This document shows, piece by piece, positions 9,196-17,341 of a stretch of DNA of 64,000 nucleotides. Under the pieces are notes generated by a model that did no database searches, had not been told where the DNA came from, and was given only the letters and a program-made list of their open reading frames with translations. The translations under genes and the position numbers were made by a program. How positions within the stretch are numbered: position 1 is the stretch's first letter; the number at the start of each line of letters is the position of its first letter. This stretch comes from Aggregatilinea lenta (GTDB lineage Bacteria; Chloroflexota; Anaerolineae; Aggregatilineales; Aggregatilineaceae): assembly GCF_003569045.1 (NCBI RefSeq), contig NZ_BFCB01000001.1:341189-405188 (forward strand), written 5' to 3'.

Positions 9196-9552
9196 ATGAA
9201 TATCATTTACGTCGAAGACGATCCCGGAAACATCCAGCTTGTGCAGCGTCTGACGCGGTCGACGGGGGACACGCTTCAGACCTTTCCCGATGCAGAAAGC
9301 GCACTTTCCAGCGAGACGATCTGGGATGCCGACCTGATCCTGGTCGATATCCGCTTGCCCGGCAAGCTGACCGGCCTGGACATGACCGGCCTGCTCCGCG
9401 ACCACGGGCTGAACGTGCCGGTGATCATGATCACGGCCTACGACATTCCCGATTACATCGAACGCTACCGGGATGTGGGCGCGAATCTGTTCCTGATCAA
9501 GCCGGTGAGTGTGCCGGTGCTGGTGGACGTGCTGAACGAATACCGCGTCTGA
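9196..9552 (+). CDS. Stand-alone response regulator receiver protein
   Basis: The 118-residue protein is a complete REC domain and nothing more. Acidic pocket residues are seen in YVEDD (7-9), the phosphoacceptor is Asp51 in LILVDIRLPG, Thr lies in MITAYD and the conserved Lys in LIKPVSVP. It may shuttle phosphate or control a partner by protein contact, since there is no output domain. GGAG lies seven bases before the ATG. No histidine kinase is adjacent; the nearest is at 27.6-29.5 kb. Confidence 0.92.
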   Translation: MNIIYVEDDPGNIQLVQRLTRSTGDTLQTFPDAESALSSETIWDADLILVDIRLPGKLTGLDMTGLLRDHGLNVPVIMITAYDIPDYIERYRDVGANLFLIKPVSVPVLVDVLNEYRV

Positions 9553-9580
9553 GCCGCACCCTCCCCCTAAGCGCATTGCA

Positions 9581-9617
9581 ACGCCCCGGATCGCATGATC
9601 CGGGGCGTTTGTTTTTG
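9581..9617 (+). terminator. Intrinsic terminator of the response regulator gene
   Basis: ACGCCCCGGATC (9581-9592) pairs perfectly with 9597-9608 around a four-base loop, then TTTGTTTTT. Confidence 0.9.
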
Positions 9618-9629
9618 TTATTCGGGCGA

Positions 9630-9833
9630 CCTAGGTAGGGGCATTCATGCATTGCCCCTACCTAGGTGCGGCGGACCTTCGAAAAGACCTCACCCCCGCC
9701 CCTCTCCAATCAAGTTGGAGAGGGGCGCAAAACGCGATCCTTAGGGGCGGAGCGGACGGAACTTGCTACGCCCGGTTTTTTCGCTTCCAACTCCGCTCGC
9801 GGCAGGGCGTATCGCAATACGCCCCTACAAGAC
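9630..9833. repeat. Cluster of dispersed intergenic repeats (families A and B)
   Basis: 9630-9666 is an imperfect palindrome built from GTAGGGGCATT and its complement. 9687-9726 is a family B copy (CCTCACCCCCGCCCCTCTCC, then GTTGGAGAGGGG). 9804-9828 is a family A copy containing GCGTATCGCAATACGC and ending CCCCTAC. No gene is seen in this interval. Confidence 0.85.
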
Positions 9834-9867
9834 CTGTCGGACGTGAGCGGGACGCTGACCGGGGCAT

Positions 9868-9902
9868 AAAAAACGCCGGGGCGTATCGCGTACGCCCCGG
9901 CG
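9868..9902 (-). terminator. Intrinsic terminator of the PFOR gene
   Basis: A perfect 12-bp stem (9874-9885 with 9891-9902) is followed on the minus strand by six T. Its arms share the GGGGCGTA/TACGCCCC core of the family A repeats, so a repeat may serve as the terminator. Confidence 0.88.
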
Positions 9903-9928
9903 GGTGATTCAGCGTGCGATGTGCCGGG

Positions 9929-12900
9929 CTAGATGTCCAGCGCGGACATCTGCTCGTACATCTTCCAGCGGGTCGCCACGTCCGTGCGGGCGGCCTGGAG
10001 CAGGTTCTCGGCGCGCTCCGGGTCGGCGGCACGCAGGATCTTGAAGCGGTTCTGGCGGTACATGAAGCCTTCGACATCTTCCGTCGGGGCCTTGCAGTCC
10101 AGCACCAGCGGAGTCTTGCCCTGCTGCGCCAGCATCGGGTTGTAGCGGTAGAGCGGCCAGAACCCGCAGGCGACGGCGTCCTTCTGGAGGTCGTTGCCAT
10201 AGCGCAGATCGTAGCCATGCGCGATGCAGTGCGTGTAGGCGATGATGATCGACGGTCCGTCGTACTCTTCCGCTTCCTGGAAGGCCTTGACCGCCTGGTT
10301 CATGTTGGCGCCCATCGCGACCTGTGCGACATAGATGTTGCCGTAGGAGATGGCGATCATGCCCAGGTCCTTCTTGGGCATATCCTTGCCGGCGGCGGCG
10401 AACTTCGCCACCGCGCCGCGCGGGGTCGCCTTGGACATCTGGCCGCCGGTGTTGGAGTACACGCCGGTGTCCAGCAGCAGCACGTTGACGTTCTTGCCGG
10501 AGGCCAGGACGTGGTCCAGACCGCCGTAGCCGATGTCGTAGCCCCAGCCGTCGCCACCGAAGATCCAGACGGACTTCTTGACGAGGTAGTCGGTCACGGT
10601 CATCAGCGTCTTAGCCAGATCGCTGCCGTCCTGCGCCAAGAGATCCTTCAGTTCGGCCACGCGGGCGCGTTGGGCTTCGATGCCCTCCTGCGTGCTCTGG
10701 TCGGCGTCGCGGATCGCGGTCAACAGATCGACGTGGCTGCTTGCCTGCGCGGTGAGCTGCGCGAGCTTTTCGTAGGCGAATTCGGTCAGCTTATCGACGG
10801 TCAGGCGCATACCCATGCCGAATTCCGCCGCGTCTTCGAACAGTGAGTTCGACCACGCCGGGCCGCGCCCGTCCGAGCGGGTGGTATAAGGCGTCGTGGG
10901 CAGGTTGCCGCCGTAGATCGACGAGCAGCCCGTCGCGTTGGCGATGATCGCGCGGTCGCCGTACAACTGCGACATCAGCTTGATCACCGGGGTTTCACCG
11001 CAGCCCGCGCACGCGCCGGAGAACTCGAACATCGGCGGCAGGAACTGCGACCCCTTGACCGTGAAGCGGTTGAAGGTGGCCGGATCGGTGTCGGGCACGG
11101 TCTCAAAGTATTCCCAGTTCGCCACTTCCTGCTGGCGCAGGGACTCGGTCAGCGGGGCCATATTGATCGCCTTGTGATCCGGCGTCTTGTTGCCCTGGGC
11201 ATCCTTGCCGAAGGCCGGGCAGATCTCGACGCAGGCGTCGCAACCGGTGCAGTCTTCGGGCGAGATCTGGAGCGTGTAGCGCATATCGGCCCACTGCTTG
11301 CCCTTGGCATCCATCGACTTGAAGCCATCCGGCGAGCTGCCGTTGGCGTACTGCGCCGGGTAGACCTTGATGCGAATGACGCCGTGCGGGCAGACGAGCG
11401 AGCACTGGTTGCACTGGATGCAGAGTTCCGGCTCCCACACGGGGATGTCGGTGGCGATGTTGCGCTTCTCGTACTTGGTCGTGCCGGTCGGGAAGGTGCC
11501 GTCGGCGGGCATGGCTGAGACGGGCAGCAGATCGCCGCGTCCCGCGATAATTTCGCCCGTGATGGCCTTGACAAAGGCGGGGGCGTTGGCGGGCACGGGC
11601 AGGCGCATGTGCGCTTCGGTCGGGGTCGGTTCGATCACCTGCGCCGGGACCGCCACCTGCTGGATGCGGCTGCTGGTCTGGCGCGCGGCGTTGATGTTCA
11701 TCTCGACCACGACGCCACCCTTGCTGCCGTAAGTGTCCTCGACGGCCATTTCGATCATCTCCATGGCCTTTTCTTCGGGCAGCACACCGGAGATGAGGAA
11801 GAACGCCGTCTGCATGATGATGTTGATGCGGCGGCCCAGGCCTACTTCGCGGCCCAGCTCGTCGGCATTGATGACGTAGAATTTCAGGTCCTTGGCGATG
11901 ATCTTTTCCTGCACTTCGATGGGCAGGTGCTGGAAGATCTCGCTGGCGTCGTACGGACTGTTGAGCAGGAACGTGCCGCCGACCTTAACGTGCCCGAACA
12001 TGTCGAGGTAGCGGTCGATGAAGCTGAACTGGTGGCAGGCCACGAAGTCGGCTTTTTTGGTCAGGTACGTGCTGCGGATCGGCTTCTTGCTGAAGCGCAG
12101 GTGCGAGTCGGTGCGCGTGCCGGACTTCTTCGAGTCGTAGTAGAAGTAGCCCTGGGCGTAGTAATCGGTGGCTTTACCGATGATCTTGATCGAGTTCTTG
12201 TTCGCGCCAACCGTGCCGTCCGAGCCGAGGCCGAAGAACAGCGCACGGTGCACGTCGTCGTTTTCGGTGTCGAAGTCTTCGTCCCAGTCCAGGCTGGTTC
12301 CGGTCACATCGTCGATGATGCCGACGGTGAAGTGATTCTTGGGCTTGTCGGCGGTCAGGTTGTCGAACACGGCCTTGACCATGCCGGGGGTGAACTCCTT
12401 GGAGCCGAGGCCGTAGCGCCCGCCGACGATGGCCGGGTGGCTGGCCAGGTCACCGCTGGTGACGGCTTCGTTGATCGCGCCGACCACGTCCAGGTAGAGC
12501 GGTTCGCCCTGCGAGCCGGGTTCCTTGGTGCGGTCGAGCACGGCGATGGCCTTGACGGTCTCCGGCAGGGCCTTGATCAGCGCGCTGCCGTCGAACGGGC
12601 GGTAAAGGCGGACCTTAACCAGGCCGACCTTCTCGTCCTGCATGTTCAAGCGTTCCGCGACTTCGTGCGCGGCTTCTGCGCCGGAACCCATCATAATGAT
12701 CACGCGCTCGGCGTCGGGCGCGCCCACGTAGTCGAACAGGTGGTACTGGCGCCCCACGATGCCCGCAAAACGATCCATGGCCTTCTGCACGATGGCCGGA
12801 GTGGCATCGTAGTATTGGTTGACGGATTCACGGCCCTGGAAGTAGACGTCCGGGTTCTGCGAGGTGCCGCGCAGCACCGGGCGATCGGGCGACAGGCCGC

Positions 12901-13531
12901 GCAGGCGATGTGCGATCACGAGATCTTCATCGATCATGGCGCGCAGGTCGTCTTTGGTGAGCTGCTCGATCTTCTGGACTTCGTGCGAGGTGCGGAAGCC
13001 GTCGAAGAAGTGCACGAACGGGATGCGCGATTCGAGCGTGGCCGCATGCGCAATCAGCGCCATGTCGGTGCACTCCTGGACATTACCAGCGCACAGGAAA
13101 GCGAAACCGGTGGCGCGGGCCGCGTTAATGTCGGAGTGGTCACCGTAGATAGAGAGCGCCTGGGCGGCCAGGGAGCGCGCCGCGACGTGGAACACCGCCG
13201 AGGTCAGCTCGCCCGCGATCTTGTACATGTTGGGAATCATCAGCAGCAGGCCCTGCGAGGCTGTGAACGTTGTCGTCAGCGCCCCGGCGGTCAGCGCACC
13301 GTGCACCGCACCTGCCGCGCCACCTTCGGACTGCATCTCGGCCACCGTGGGGATAGTTCCCCAAATGTTCGTTTCCCCGGCTGCCGACAGCTCGTCGGCC
13401 AGCTCACCCATCGGCGACGAGGGGGTAATGGGGTAGATGGCAATCACTTCGCTCAGCGCGTGTGCCACCTGCGCTGCGGCGGTGTTGCCGTCGATCGTCA
13501 CCAGTTTGCGCGACGATTCATTTTGAGACAT
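9929..13531 (-). CDS. nifJ: Pyruvate:ferredoxin (flavodoxin) oxidoreductase
   Basis: The 1200-residue single-chain enzyme oxidises pyruvate with CoA to acetyl-CoA, CO2 and reduced ferredoxin or flavodoxin. Domain order is complete: the pyruvate-binding YPITPSSPMGE near residue 35, the gamma domain, a 2x[4Fe-4S] ferredoxin domain with CIQCNQCSLVCP (about 705) and CTGCDACVEICP (about 760), the proximal-cluster CAGCGETP, and the TPP domain with GDGWGYDIGYGG near 995 and DTGVYSNTGGQ. GGAGG lies seven bases before the ATG at 13531; an ATG 15 bases upstream is unlikely. It is monocistronic with its own terminator. It implies fermentative or anaerobic carbon metabolism. Alternative symbol por. Confidence 0.97.
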   Translation of the reverse strand: MSQNESSRKLVTIDGNTAAAQVAHALSEVIAIYPITPSSPMGELADELSAAGETNIWGTIPTVAEMQSEGGAAGAVHGALTAGALTTTFTASQGLLLMIPNMYKIAGELTSAVFHVAARSLAAQALSIYGDHSDINAARATGFAFLCAGNVQECTDMALIAHAATLESRIPFVHFFDGFRTSHEVQKIEQLTKDDLRAMIDEDLVIAHRLRGLSPDRPVLRGTSQNPDVYFQGRESVNQYYDATPAIVQKAMDRFAGIVGRQYHLFDYVGAPDAERVIIMMGSGAEAAHEVAERLNMQDEKVGLVKVRLYRPFDGSALIKALPETVKAIAVLDRTKEPGSQGEPLYLDVVGAINEAVTSGDLASHPAIVGGRYGLGSKEFTPGMVKAVFDNLTADKPKNHFTVGIIDDVTGTSLDWDEDFDTENDDVHRALFFGLGSDGTVGANKNSIKIIGKATDYYAQGYFYYDSKKSGTRTDSHLRFSKKPIRSTYLTKKADFVACHQFSFIDRYLDMFGHVKVGGTFLLNSPYDASEIFQHLPIEVQEKIIAKDLKFYVINADELGREVGLGRRINIIMQTAFFLISGVLPEEKAMEMIEMAVEDTYGSKGGVVVEMNINAARQTSSRIQQVAVPAQVIEPTPTEAHMRLPVPANAPAFVKAITGEIIAGRGDLLPVSAMPADGTFPTGTTKYEKRNIATDIPVWEPELCIQCNQCSLVCPHGVIRIKVYPAQYANGSSPDGFKSMDAKGKQWADMRYTLQISPEDCTGCDACVEICPAFGKDAQGNKTPDHKAINMAPLTESLRQQEVANWEYFETVPDTDPATFNRFTVKGSQFLPPMFEFSGACAGCGETPVIKLMSQLYGDRAIIANATGCSSIYGGNLPTTPYTTRSDGRGPAWSNSLFEDAAEFGMGMRLTVDKLTEFAYEKLAQLTAQASSHVDLLTAIRDADQSTQEGIEAQRARVAELKDLLAQDGSDLAKTLMTVTDYLVKKSVWIFGGDGWGYDIGYGGLDHVLASGKNVNVLLLDTGVYSNTGGQMSKATPRGAVAKFAAAGKDMPKKDLGMIAISYGNIYVAQVAMGANMNQAVKAFQEAEEYDGPSIIIAYTHCIAHGYDLRYGNDLQKDAVACGFWPLYRYNPMLAQQGKTPLVLDCKAPTEDVEGFMYRQNRFKILRAADPERAENLLQAARTDVATRWKMYEQMSALDI

Positions 13532-13851
13532 TGAACTTCCTCCCATATCCGTTCAAGGGCCTGCGGACTTGCAGGGCTTGTGACCATCAGTGCGATCACG
13601 TATCATCTTAAAAGACGGACGTGCAAGCGGTGGTGCGGGGAATTTAAAGGTTAAATTTGACAGAAATCTCCCGCTTCTCTCCAGCTAACGTCACGAGTTT
13701 AGTCTTTTTGCGGTGACCTCAGTAGTGTGAAACGTCGCCATATCCTTGATGAGTGTCACTTTTCGATCCGGCGCACGCGGCGCCGGAGATCGTCCACGAC
13801 GCCGAGACGTAGGGGCGCGCAGCTTGACCCTGAAGGAGGCACACCAGCGTC
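13532..13851. other. Divergent intergenic region between PFOR and cinA genes
   Basis: These 320 bases hold the two leaders. A weak minus-strand candidate promoter (TTGCAC, 17 bases, ATACGT) lies near 13595-13625 and a CCTGC/GCAGG hairpin near 13558-13575. I see no gene, RNA or repeat. Confidence 0.4.
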
Positions 13852-14358
13852 ATGCCCGATCCTGAGCTTTTAACGAGCAATTCCGAACTCGACCACCACG
13901 TGCAGCACGTGCTGACCGCCCGCCAACTGACGATCGCCACGGCTGAATCGAGCACGGGCGGGCTGATCGCCGCACGCCTGACGGCGCTGAGCGGCAGCTC
14001 GGCGTACGTGATGGGTGGTGTGGTGACCTATTCCGACCAGTTCAAGCGCGACCTGCTCGGCGTGCGGCAGGAGGCGCTGAGCGGGTACGGCGCGGTCAGC
14101 GAGCCGGTCGCGCGGCAGATGGCCGACGGCGTGCGCGAATTGCTGCGCACCGATCTGGCCGTGAGTGTGACGGGGATCGCCGGGCCGACCGGGGAAACGC
14201 CGACCAAACCGCTGGGCCTGCACTTCATCGGCCTGAGCACGACCGAGGGCACGTGGGTGCGGCGCTTCATCTTCGAAGGCAATCGCGGCGAGAACCGGCA
14301 GGCAGCAGCCGACGCGGCGTTCAAGTTGGTGCTGGACTACCTGGACAGGAACCTGTGA
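13852..14358 (+). CDS. CinA C-terminal domain protein, nicotinamide-nucleotide amidase
   Basis: The 168-residue protein is the stand-alone CinA C-terminal (PncC-type) amidase, which deamidates NMN to NaMN in pyridine nucleotide recycling. Signatures are TIATAESSTGGLIAARLTALSGSSAYVMGGVVTYS (split by the catalytic Ser in AESSTGG), the Tyr/Lys region and VSVTGIAGPTGETPTKPLG. AGGAGG lies 12 bases before the ATG. Its TGA overlaps the GTG of the next gene, so the two are translationally coupled. Confidence 0.93.
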   Translation: MPDPELLTSNSELDHHVQHVLTARQLTIATAESSTGGLIAARLTALSGSSAYVMGGVVTYSDQFKRDLLGVRQEALSGYGAVSEPVARQMADGVRELLRTDLAVSVTGIAGPTGETPTKPLGLHFIGLSTTEGTWVRRFIFEGNRGENRQAAADAAFKLVLDYLDRNL

Positions 14359-14606
14359 CAGACGATCCGGTTGAGGGCGATCCGGTTGAGGTCGAAGCGA
14401 CGTGGTCGGCGGAGGGCTGGCCGTCCCCGGCGCGTATCTTGTGGCACGGCGAATTGCTGCCCGTGATCGACGTGGGCCGCCGTTGGAAGGACGCGAACGG
14501 CATTCACCTGCTGGCGCGCCTGCTCGATGGCCGCGTGCTGGAGCTGCGCACCAACGGTGCGCTGTGGTGGGGGCAGGTCGTCTCTGAGCCGCCGGGCAGA
14601 GCCTGA
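14355..14606 (+). CDS. Small conserved-looking protein coupled to cinA
   Basis: The 83-residue product starts at a GTG overlapping the cinA stop by four bases. It opens with a short internal duplication (DPVEGDPVEVE, from a 15-base direct repeat) and then has a compact domain with ILWHGELLPVIDVGRRW and LLARLLDGRVLELR, followed by GALWWGQV. The Trp and Gly pattern recalls small beta-barrel proteins of the DUF6504 kind, but I cannot confirm this. Coupling to cinA is the only context. Confidence 0.6.
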   Translation: MTDDPVEGDPVEVEATWSAEGWPSPARILWHGELLPVIDVGRRWKDANGIHLLARLLDGRVLELRTNGALWWGQVVSEPPGRA

Positions 14607-14718
14607 CTCCCCATCCCCTGATCCGCTTCCCCAGGCAAGCAGCGGAGCGTATAGCGATACGGCCCGCCCTTACGAACGCGCATTAGCGCACGGCGGGTAA
14701 GGTGAATGACGTGCCAAC

Positions 14719-14755
14719 AAAAAAGGCCCGCCACATGTCAACGGCGAGCCTTTTT
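14719..14755. terminator. Bidirectional terminator between cinA unit and cytochrome gene
   Basis: AAAAAGGC-C-CGCC pairs with GGCG-A-GCCTTTTT around a ten-base loop (one mismatch). A-run and T-run flank it, so it works in both directions. Confidence 0.85.
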
Positions 14756-14778
14756 ACGTCAGTTGGTGCGTGGCGGCG

Positions 14779-15783
14779 TTAGTGGGTCTCGACCAGATAG
14801 TCGATCACGGCCTGCCGCTCGGCGCTGTCCAGTTCCGCGCCGTACGAGATCATACGGTCCACGGTTTCCGTCCAGCCTGCCTCGTCCTTGTCCTGCGCGT
14901 CGATGCGCTCCCGCGTATGGCAGGTGGTGCAGCGCTCGTCCACCAGCGCGTTACCGTCGAGCGTGCCGGGATCGACGTCGCTTTGCTCGACGTCAGGGGC
15001 CTGCATCACCAGCAGGTCCGGCGTGCCCGCGAACTGGACGCTCGCCGCGATCTGCACGGCGGTATTGATGATGTCGTCGGTCAACTCACCTTCGGCGGTG
15101 AAGACGTTCACCACGCCGTATACGCCTTCGCCAACTTCGTAGAGGAGGTACGCGTCCGATGAGCTGCCCGGATATTCGACCTGCGCCCACGCTGCCGTGC
15201 GGCCATCCTCAAACTCTACTGTCTGGATCTCACCGGCGACAGGCATACCCATTTCCATGCCCGGCTCGGCGGTCATCTCCATGCCAGCTTCCGCCGTCAT
15301 CATCATGGACGGTTCTTCGGTAGCGGCCATGTCACTCGCGTCCATCGACGGCTCGGCGGTCATGTCCATTCCGGCTTCAGCGGTGCCCTCGGCAGGCGGC
15401 GGACCACCTTCGGGCGAGGTCACGAAGTCAAGGAACACGCCGAGCATGTCCTCGGGGGCCATGCCTTCTTCCATCGGCATGCCGAACGTCTGGAACGTTT
15501 CAAGCGAGGCTAATGTGACCTCGACGATGACCGTGCCGGACGGGATCGCAGCTTCTTCTTCCAGCTCGCCCATCGCGTCGAGCGCGTCCTGAGAATTGAC
15601 GATGGTCGCGCCGTAGAGGAAGTCGCTTTCTTGCGCGACCCACCCGGCGGGATAGGACAGGGTCAGGAACCCGTCAGGGGAGGTGTACTGCTCCGTCTCT
15701 CCGTCCTGGGCCAGAACGACCAGGGGCACGACCAGCAGCGCACACACAGTAAGGAGGCTGATTAAACGGGTACGATGTCGCAT
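14779..15783 (-). CDS. Secreted mono-haem cytochrome c with Met-rich linker
   Basis: The 334-residue protein has a signal peptide (residues 1-25, ending VLAQ), a domain to about residue 125 with YPAGWVAQES, a Met/Glu/Ala low-complexity stretch of about 60 residues with repeats such as AGMEMTAEPGM and EEPSMMMTAEA, another globular piece, and a C-terminal cytochrome c domain with CTTCH near residue 283 and DEAGWTETVDRMISYG. The Trp-Met arrangement resembles quinohaemoprotein-type cytochromes, where a Met is the distal ligand. It would act outside the membrane as an electron carrier. GGAG lies eight bases before the ATG. Partner unknown. Confidence 0.8.
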   Translation of the reverse strand: MRHRTRLISLLTVCALLVVPLVVLAQDGETEQYTSPDGFLTLSYPAGWVAQESDFLYGATIVNSQDALDAMGELEEEAAIPSGTVIVEVTLASLETFQTFGMPMEEGMAPEDMLGVFLDFVTSPEGGPPPAEGTAEAGMDMTAEPSMDASDMAATEEPSMMMTAEAGMEMTAEPGMEMGMPVAGEIQTVEFEDGRTAAWAQVEYPGSSSDAYLLYEVGEGVYGVVNVFTAEGELTDDIINTAVQIAASVQFAGTPDLLVMQAPDVEQSDVDPGTLDGNALVDERCTTCHTRERIDAQDKDEAGWTETVDRMISYGAELDSAERQAVIDYLVETH

Positions 15784-16017
15784 GTTCGGTTCTCCTTCAA
15801 CTTATACTACGGGTGTATTCGACACGGCATTCGCCGTACAACAAACCTGTTCCCTTTGTATGCTTCCACAGGGACTTGCGCGAGCACCGGAATGGGGTGA
15901 CACGCGACTGAAAAGTTCGTATGTTGATAATAGAATTATTTAGGCGTAAGAGGATCGGCCAAAAGACCTATTTGTGGCAGGGTGAACTGGATGTTGCGAA
16001 GGAGCCAAAGAGAGGCG

Positions 16018-16428
16018 CTACGCCTCCGCTGCGCCGCGTGCTTTCGCGTTTGCCCGCTGGATGAAGCGCGCGCCGTCCACGAGGTAGCGCTCGTGCGTGC
16101 CGGACGCGATTTGCTCCGCGTCGTCCCACGCGGCCACGTCGAAGGCCAGCCGCCGCCCATCGACCTCGCGCAGCGTCGCCTGGGCGCGTACCGTCATGCC
16201 GACCGGCGTCGCGGCGAGATGGCGCACGTCGAGGTGCGTGCCAACGCTGGTCTGCCCCTCGGCCAGATGCCCATCCAGGGCGGCGACTGCAGCGGCTTCC
16301 AACAGTGCGATCAACGAGGGCGTGGCATAGACCTCCACCAGTCCGCTGCCCAGCGCGCGGGCGGTGAGATCGGCGGTCACGGTGACGCTGCGTTCCCCGG
16401 TCAGGCCGGGCGCGAGGGAGTCAGTCAT
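16018..16428 (-). CDS. Hot-dog fold thioesterase, FlK-like
   Basis: The 136-residue protein has the fluoroacetyl-CoA thioesterase-like pattern: TPSLIALLEAAAVAAL (the ME/LE helix), then GQTSVGTHLDVRHLAATPVGMTV. The Thr, Glu and His of this pattern are the catalytic set in FlK. Biological substrate is unknown; relatives often act as house-cleaning acyl-CoA thioesterases. The gene overlaps the preceding GNAT gene by eight bases and is last in the minus-strand run. Confidence 0.88.
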   Translation of the reverse strand: MTDSLAPGLTGERSVTVTADLTARALGSGLVEVYATPSLIALLEAAAVAALDGHLAEGQTSVGTHLDVRHLAATPVGMTVRAQATLREVDGRRLAFDVAAWDDAEQIASGTHERYLVDGARFIQRANAKARGAAEA

Positions 16429-16939
16429 TGCTGGACGGTCCTTTCCGGTCGTTCACAGCGAACGTCTTCTTGAGATCCATCACCCGTTCCGGCATGCCTT
16501 CGTACACGCCGCCGATGTAAACCGGACGGCCCGTTGCGACGTAGCCGAACCGGGTGTAGAGTCGCTGCGCGCCTTCGTTTTGCACGCCGACCGAGAGCTG
16601 GATGGCGGGATAGCCGCCTTCGCGCGCGATCGCTTCGCAGCGCACCAGCAGCGCCGTGCCAATGCCCCGGCCCCGGAAGCCGGCGTGGATGTAGAGGTCC
16701 TCTATGACCGGGGCGTTGGGATCGCTGGGGTTGCCGTACAGCCTCAGGAAGACGTGCCCGACTACCCGGTCGCCATCAATGGCCACCAGATACACCGACT
16801 CGCCGGACCGCGTCTCCCGCAGGCGGCGTTCGATGGACACGTCCGCCTGGGATGGCTTGAGCGCCGCGATCTGCGCGCGGTCGGCGGCCCCTGCCGGGCG
16901 GATGGTCACGTCCAGGGGTGCGGGATGGTCTGCGCTCAC
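16421..16939 (-). CDS. GNAT-family N-acetyltransferase
   Basis: The 172-residue protein contains the acetyl-CoA binding motif GFRGRGIGTALL preceded by IEDLYIHA and followed by LSVGVQNEGAQRLYTRFGY, all typical of GNAT enzymes. The GTG at 16939 overlaps the stop of the upstream SnoaL-like gene by four bases (GTGA), which decides the start. Acceptor substrate is unknown; the C-terminal YIGGVYEGMPERVMDLKK is the usual beta-strand ending. Confidence 0.92.
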   Translation of the reverse strand: MSADHPAPLDVTIRPAGAADRAQIAALKPSQADVSIERRLRETRSGESVYLVAIDGDRVVGHVFLRLYGNPSDPNAPVIEDLYIHAGFRGRGIGTALLVRCEAIAREGGYPAIQLSVGVQNEGAQRLYTRFGYVATGRPVYIGGVYEGMPERVMDLKKTFAVNDRKGPSSND

Positions 16940-17313
16940 AGCCGCTCGACCCACTGCGCGCGCCAGTCCGGCGCAGGATACGGATCGGGCCAGTACTCGC
17001 GCAGGTGCACGATCTTGCCGCCTGCCAGCGTGAAGAACGAGATCGCGGTGTTGGATGTGTCGCCGTCGCTGACCTGCGTCTCGGTCACCACTTCATCCCC
17101 GCAGACGAGAATCCGCTGGATGGTGCAGCGCCACTGGCCGGGATAAACCTTGTTGACGGCGACGAAGTTCTCGCGCCCGCGAATGCGCTCGCCGGACTGC
17201 GGCCACTCGCACAGGAAGTCGTCGTGCAGCAGGTCTCCGGCGGCGTCGAAGTCGAAGCGATCGAAGGCGTCCCACAGCGCCTCAACGGTCTGGAGGTTGG
17301 CGATCTCACTCAT
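16936..17313 (-). CDS. SnoaL-like / NTF2-fold protein
   Basis: The 125-residue protein has the cone-shaped NTF2-like fold pattern: an N-terminal helix (VEALWDAFDRFDFDAAGDLLHDDF), the GRENFVA turn, strands with VVTETQVSDGDTSNTAISFF, and GGKIVHLREYWPDP at the end. Such proteins bind small hydrophobic molecules or act as isomerases/cyclases. GAGGAGG lies five bases before the ATG. It sits 28 bases after the GT-C gene and is coupled to the GNAT gene. Confidence 0.88.
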   Translation of the reverse strand: MSEIANLQTVEALWDAFDRFDFDAAGDLLHDDFLCEWPQSGERIRGRENFVAVNKVYPGQWRCTIQRILVCGDEVVTETQVSDGDTSNTAISFFTLAGGKIVHLREYWPDPYPAPDWRAQWVERL

Positions 17314-17341
17314 AGCAGCCTCCTCTGAGTATTATCGAGCA

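Noticed and set aside
9630-9833. CRISPR array
   Set aside because: The repeats are palindromic, of different families and unevenly spaced; there are no unique spacers of constant length and no cas genes.
11609-13534. A 641-residue open frame on the plus strand opposite the PFOR gene
   Set aside because: It is the antisense of a clear NifJ-type gene; composition is His/Val/Asp/Arg-rich shadow sequence and there is no ribosome binding site.
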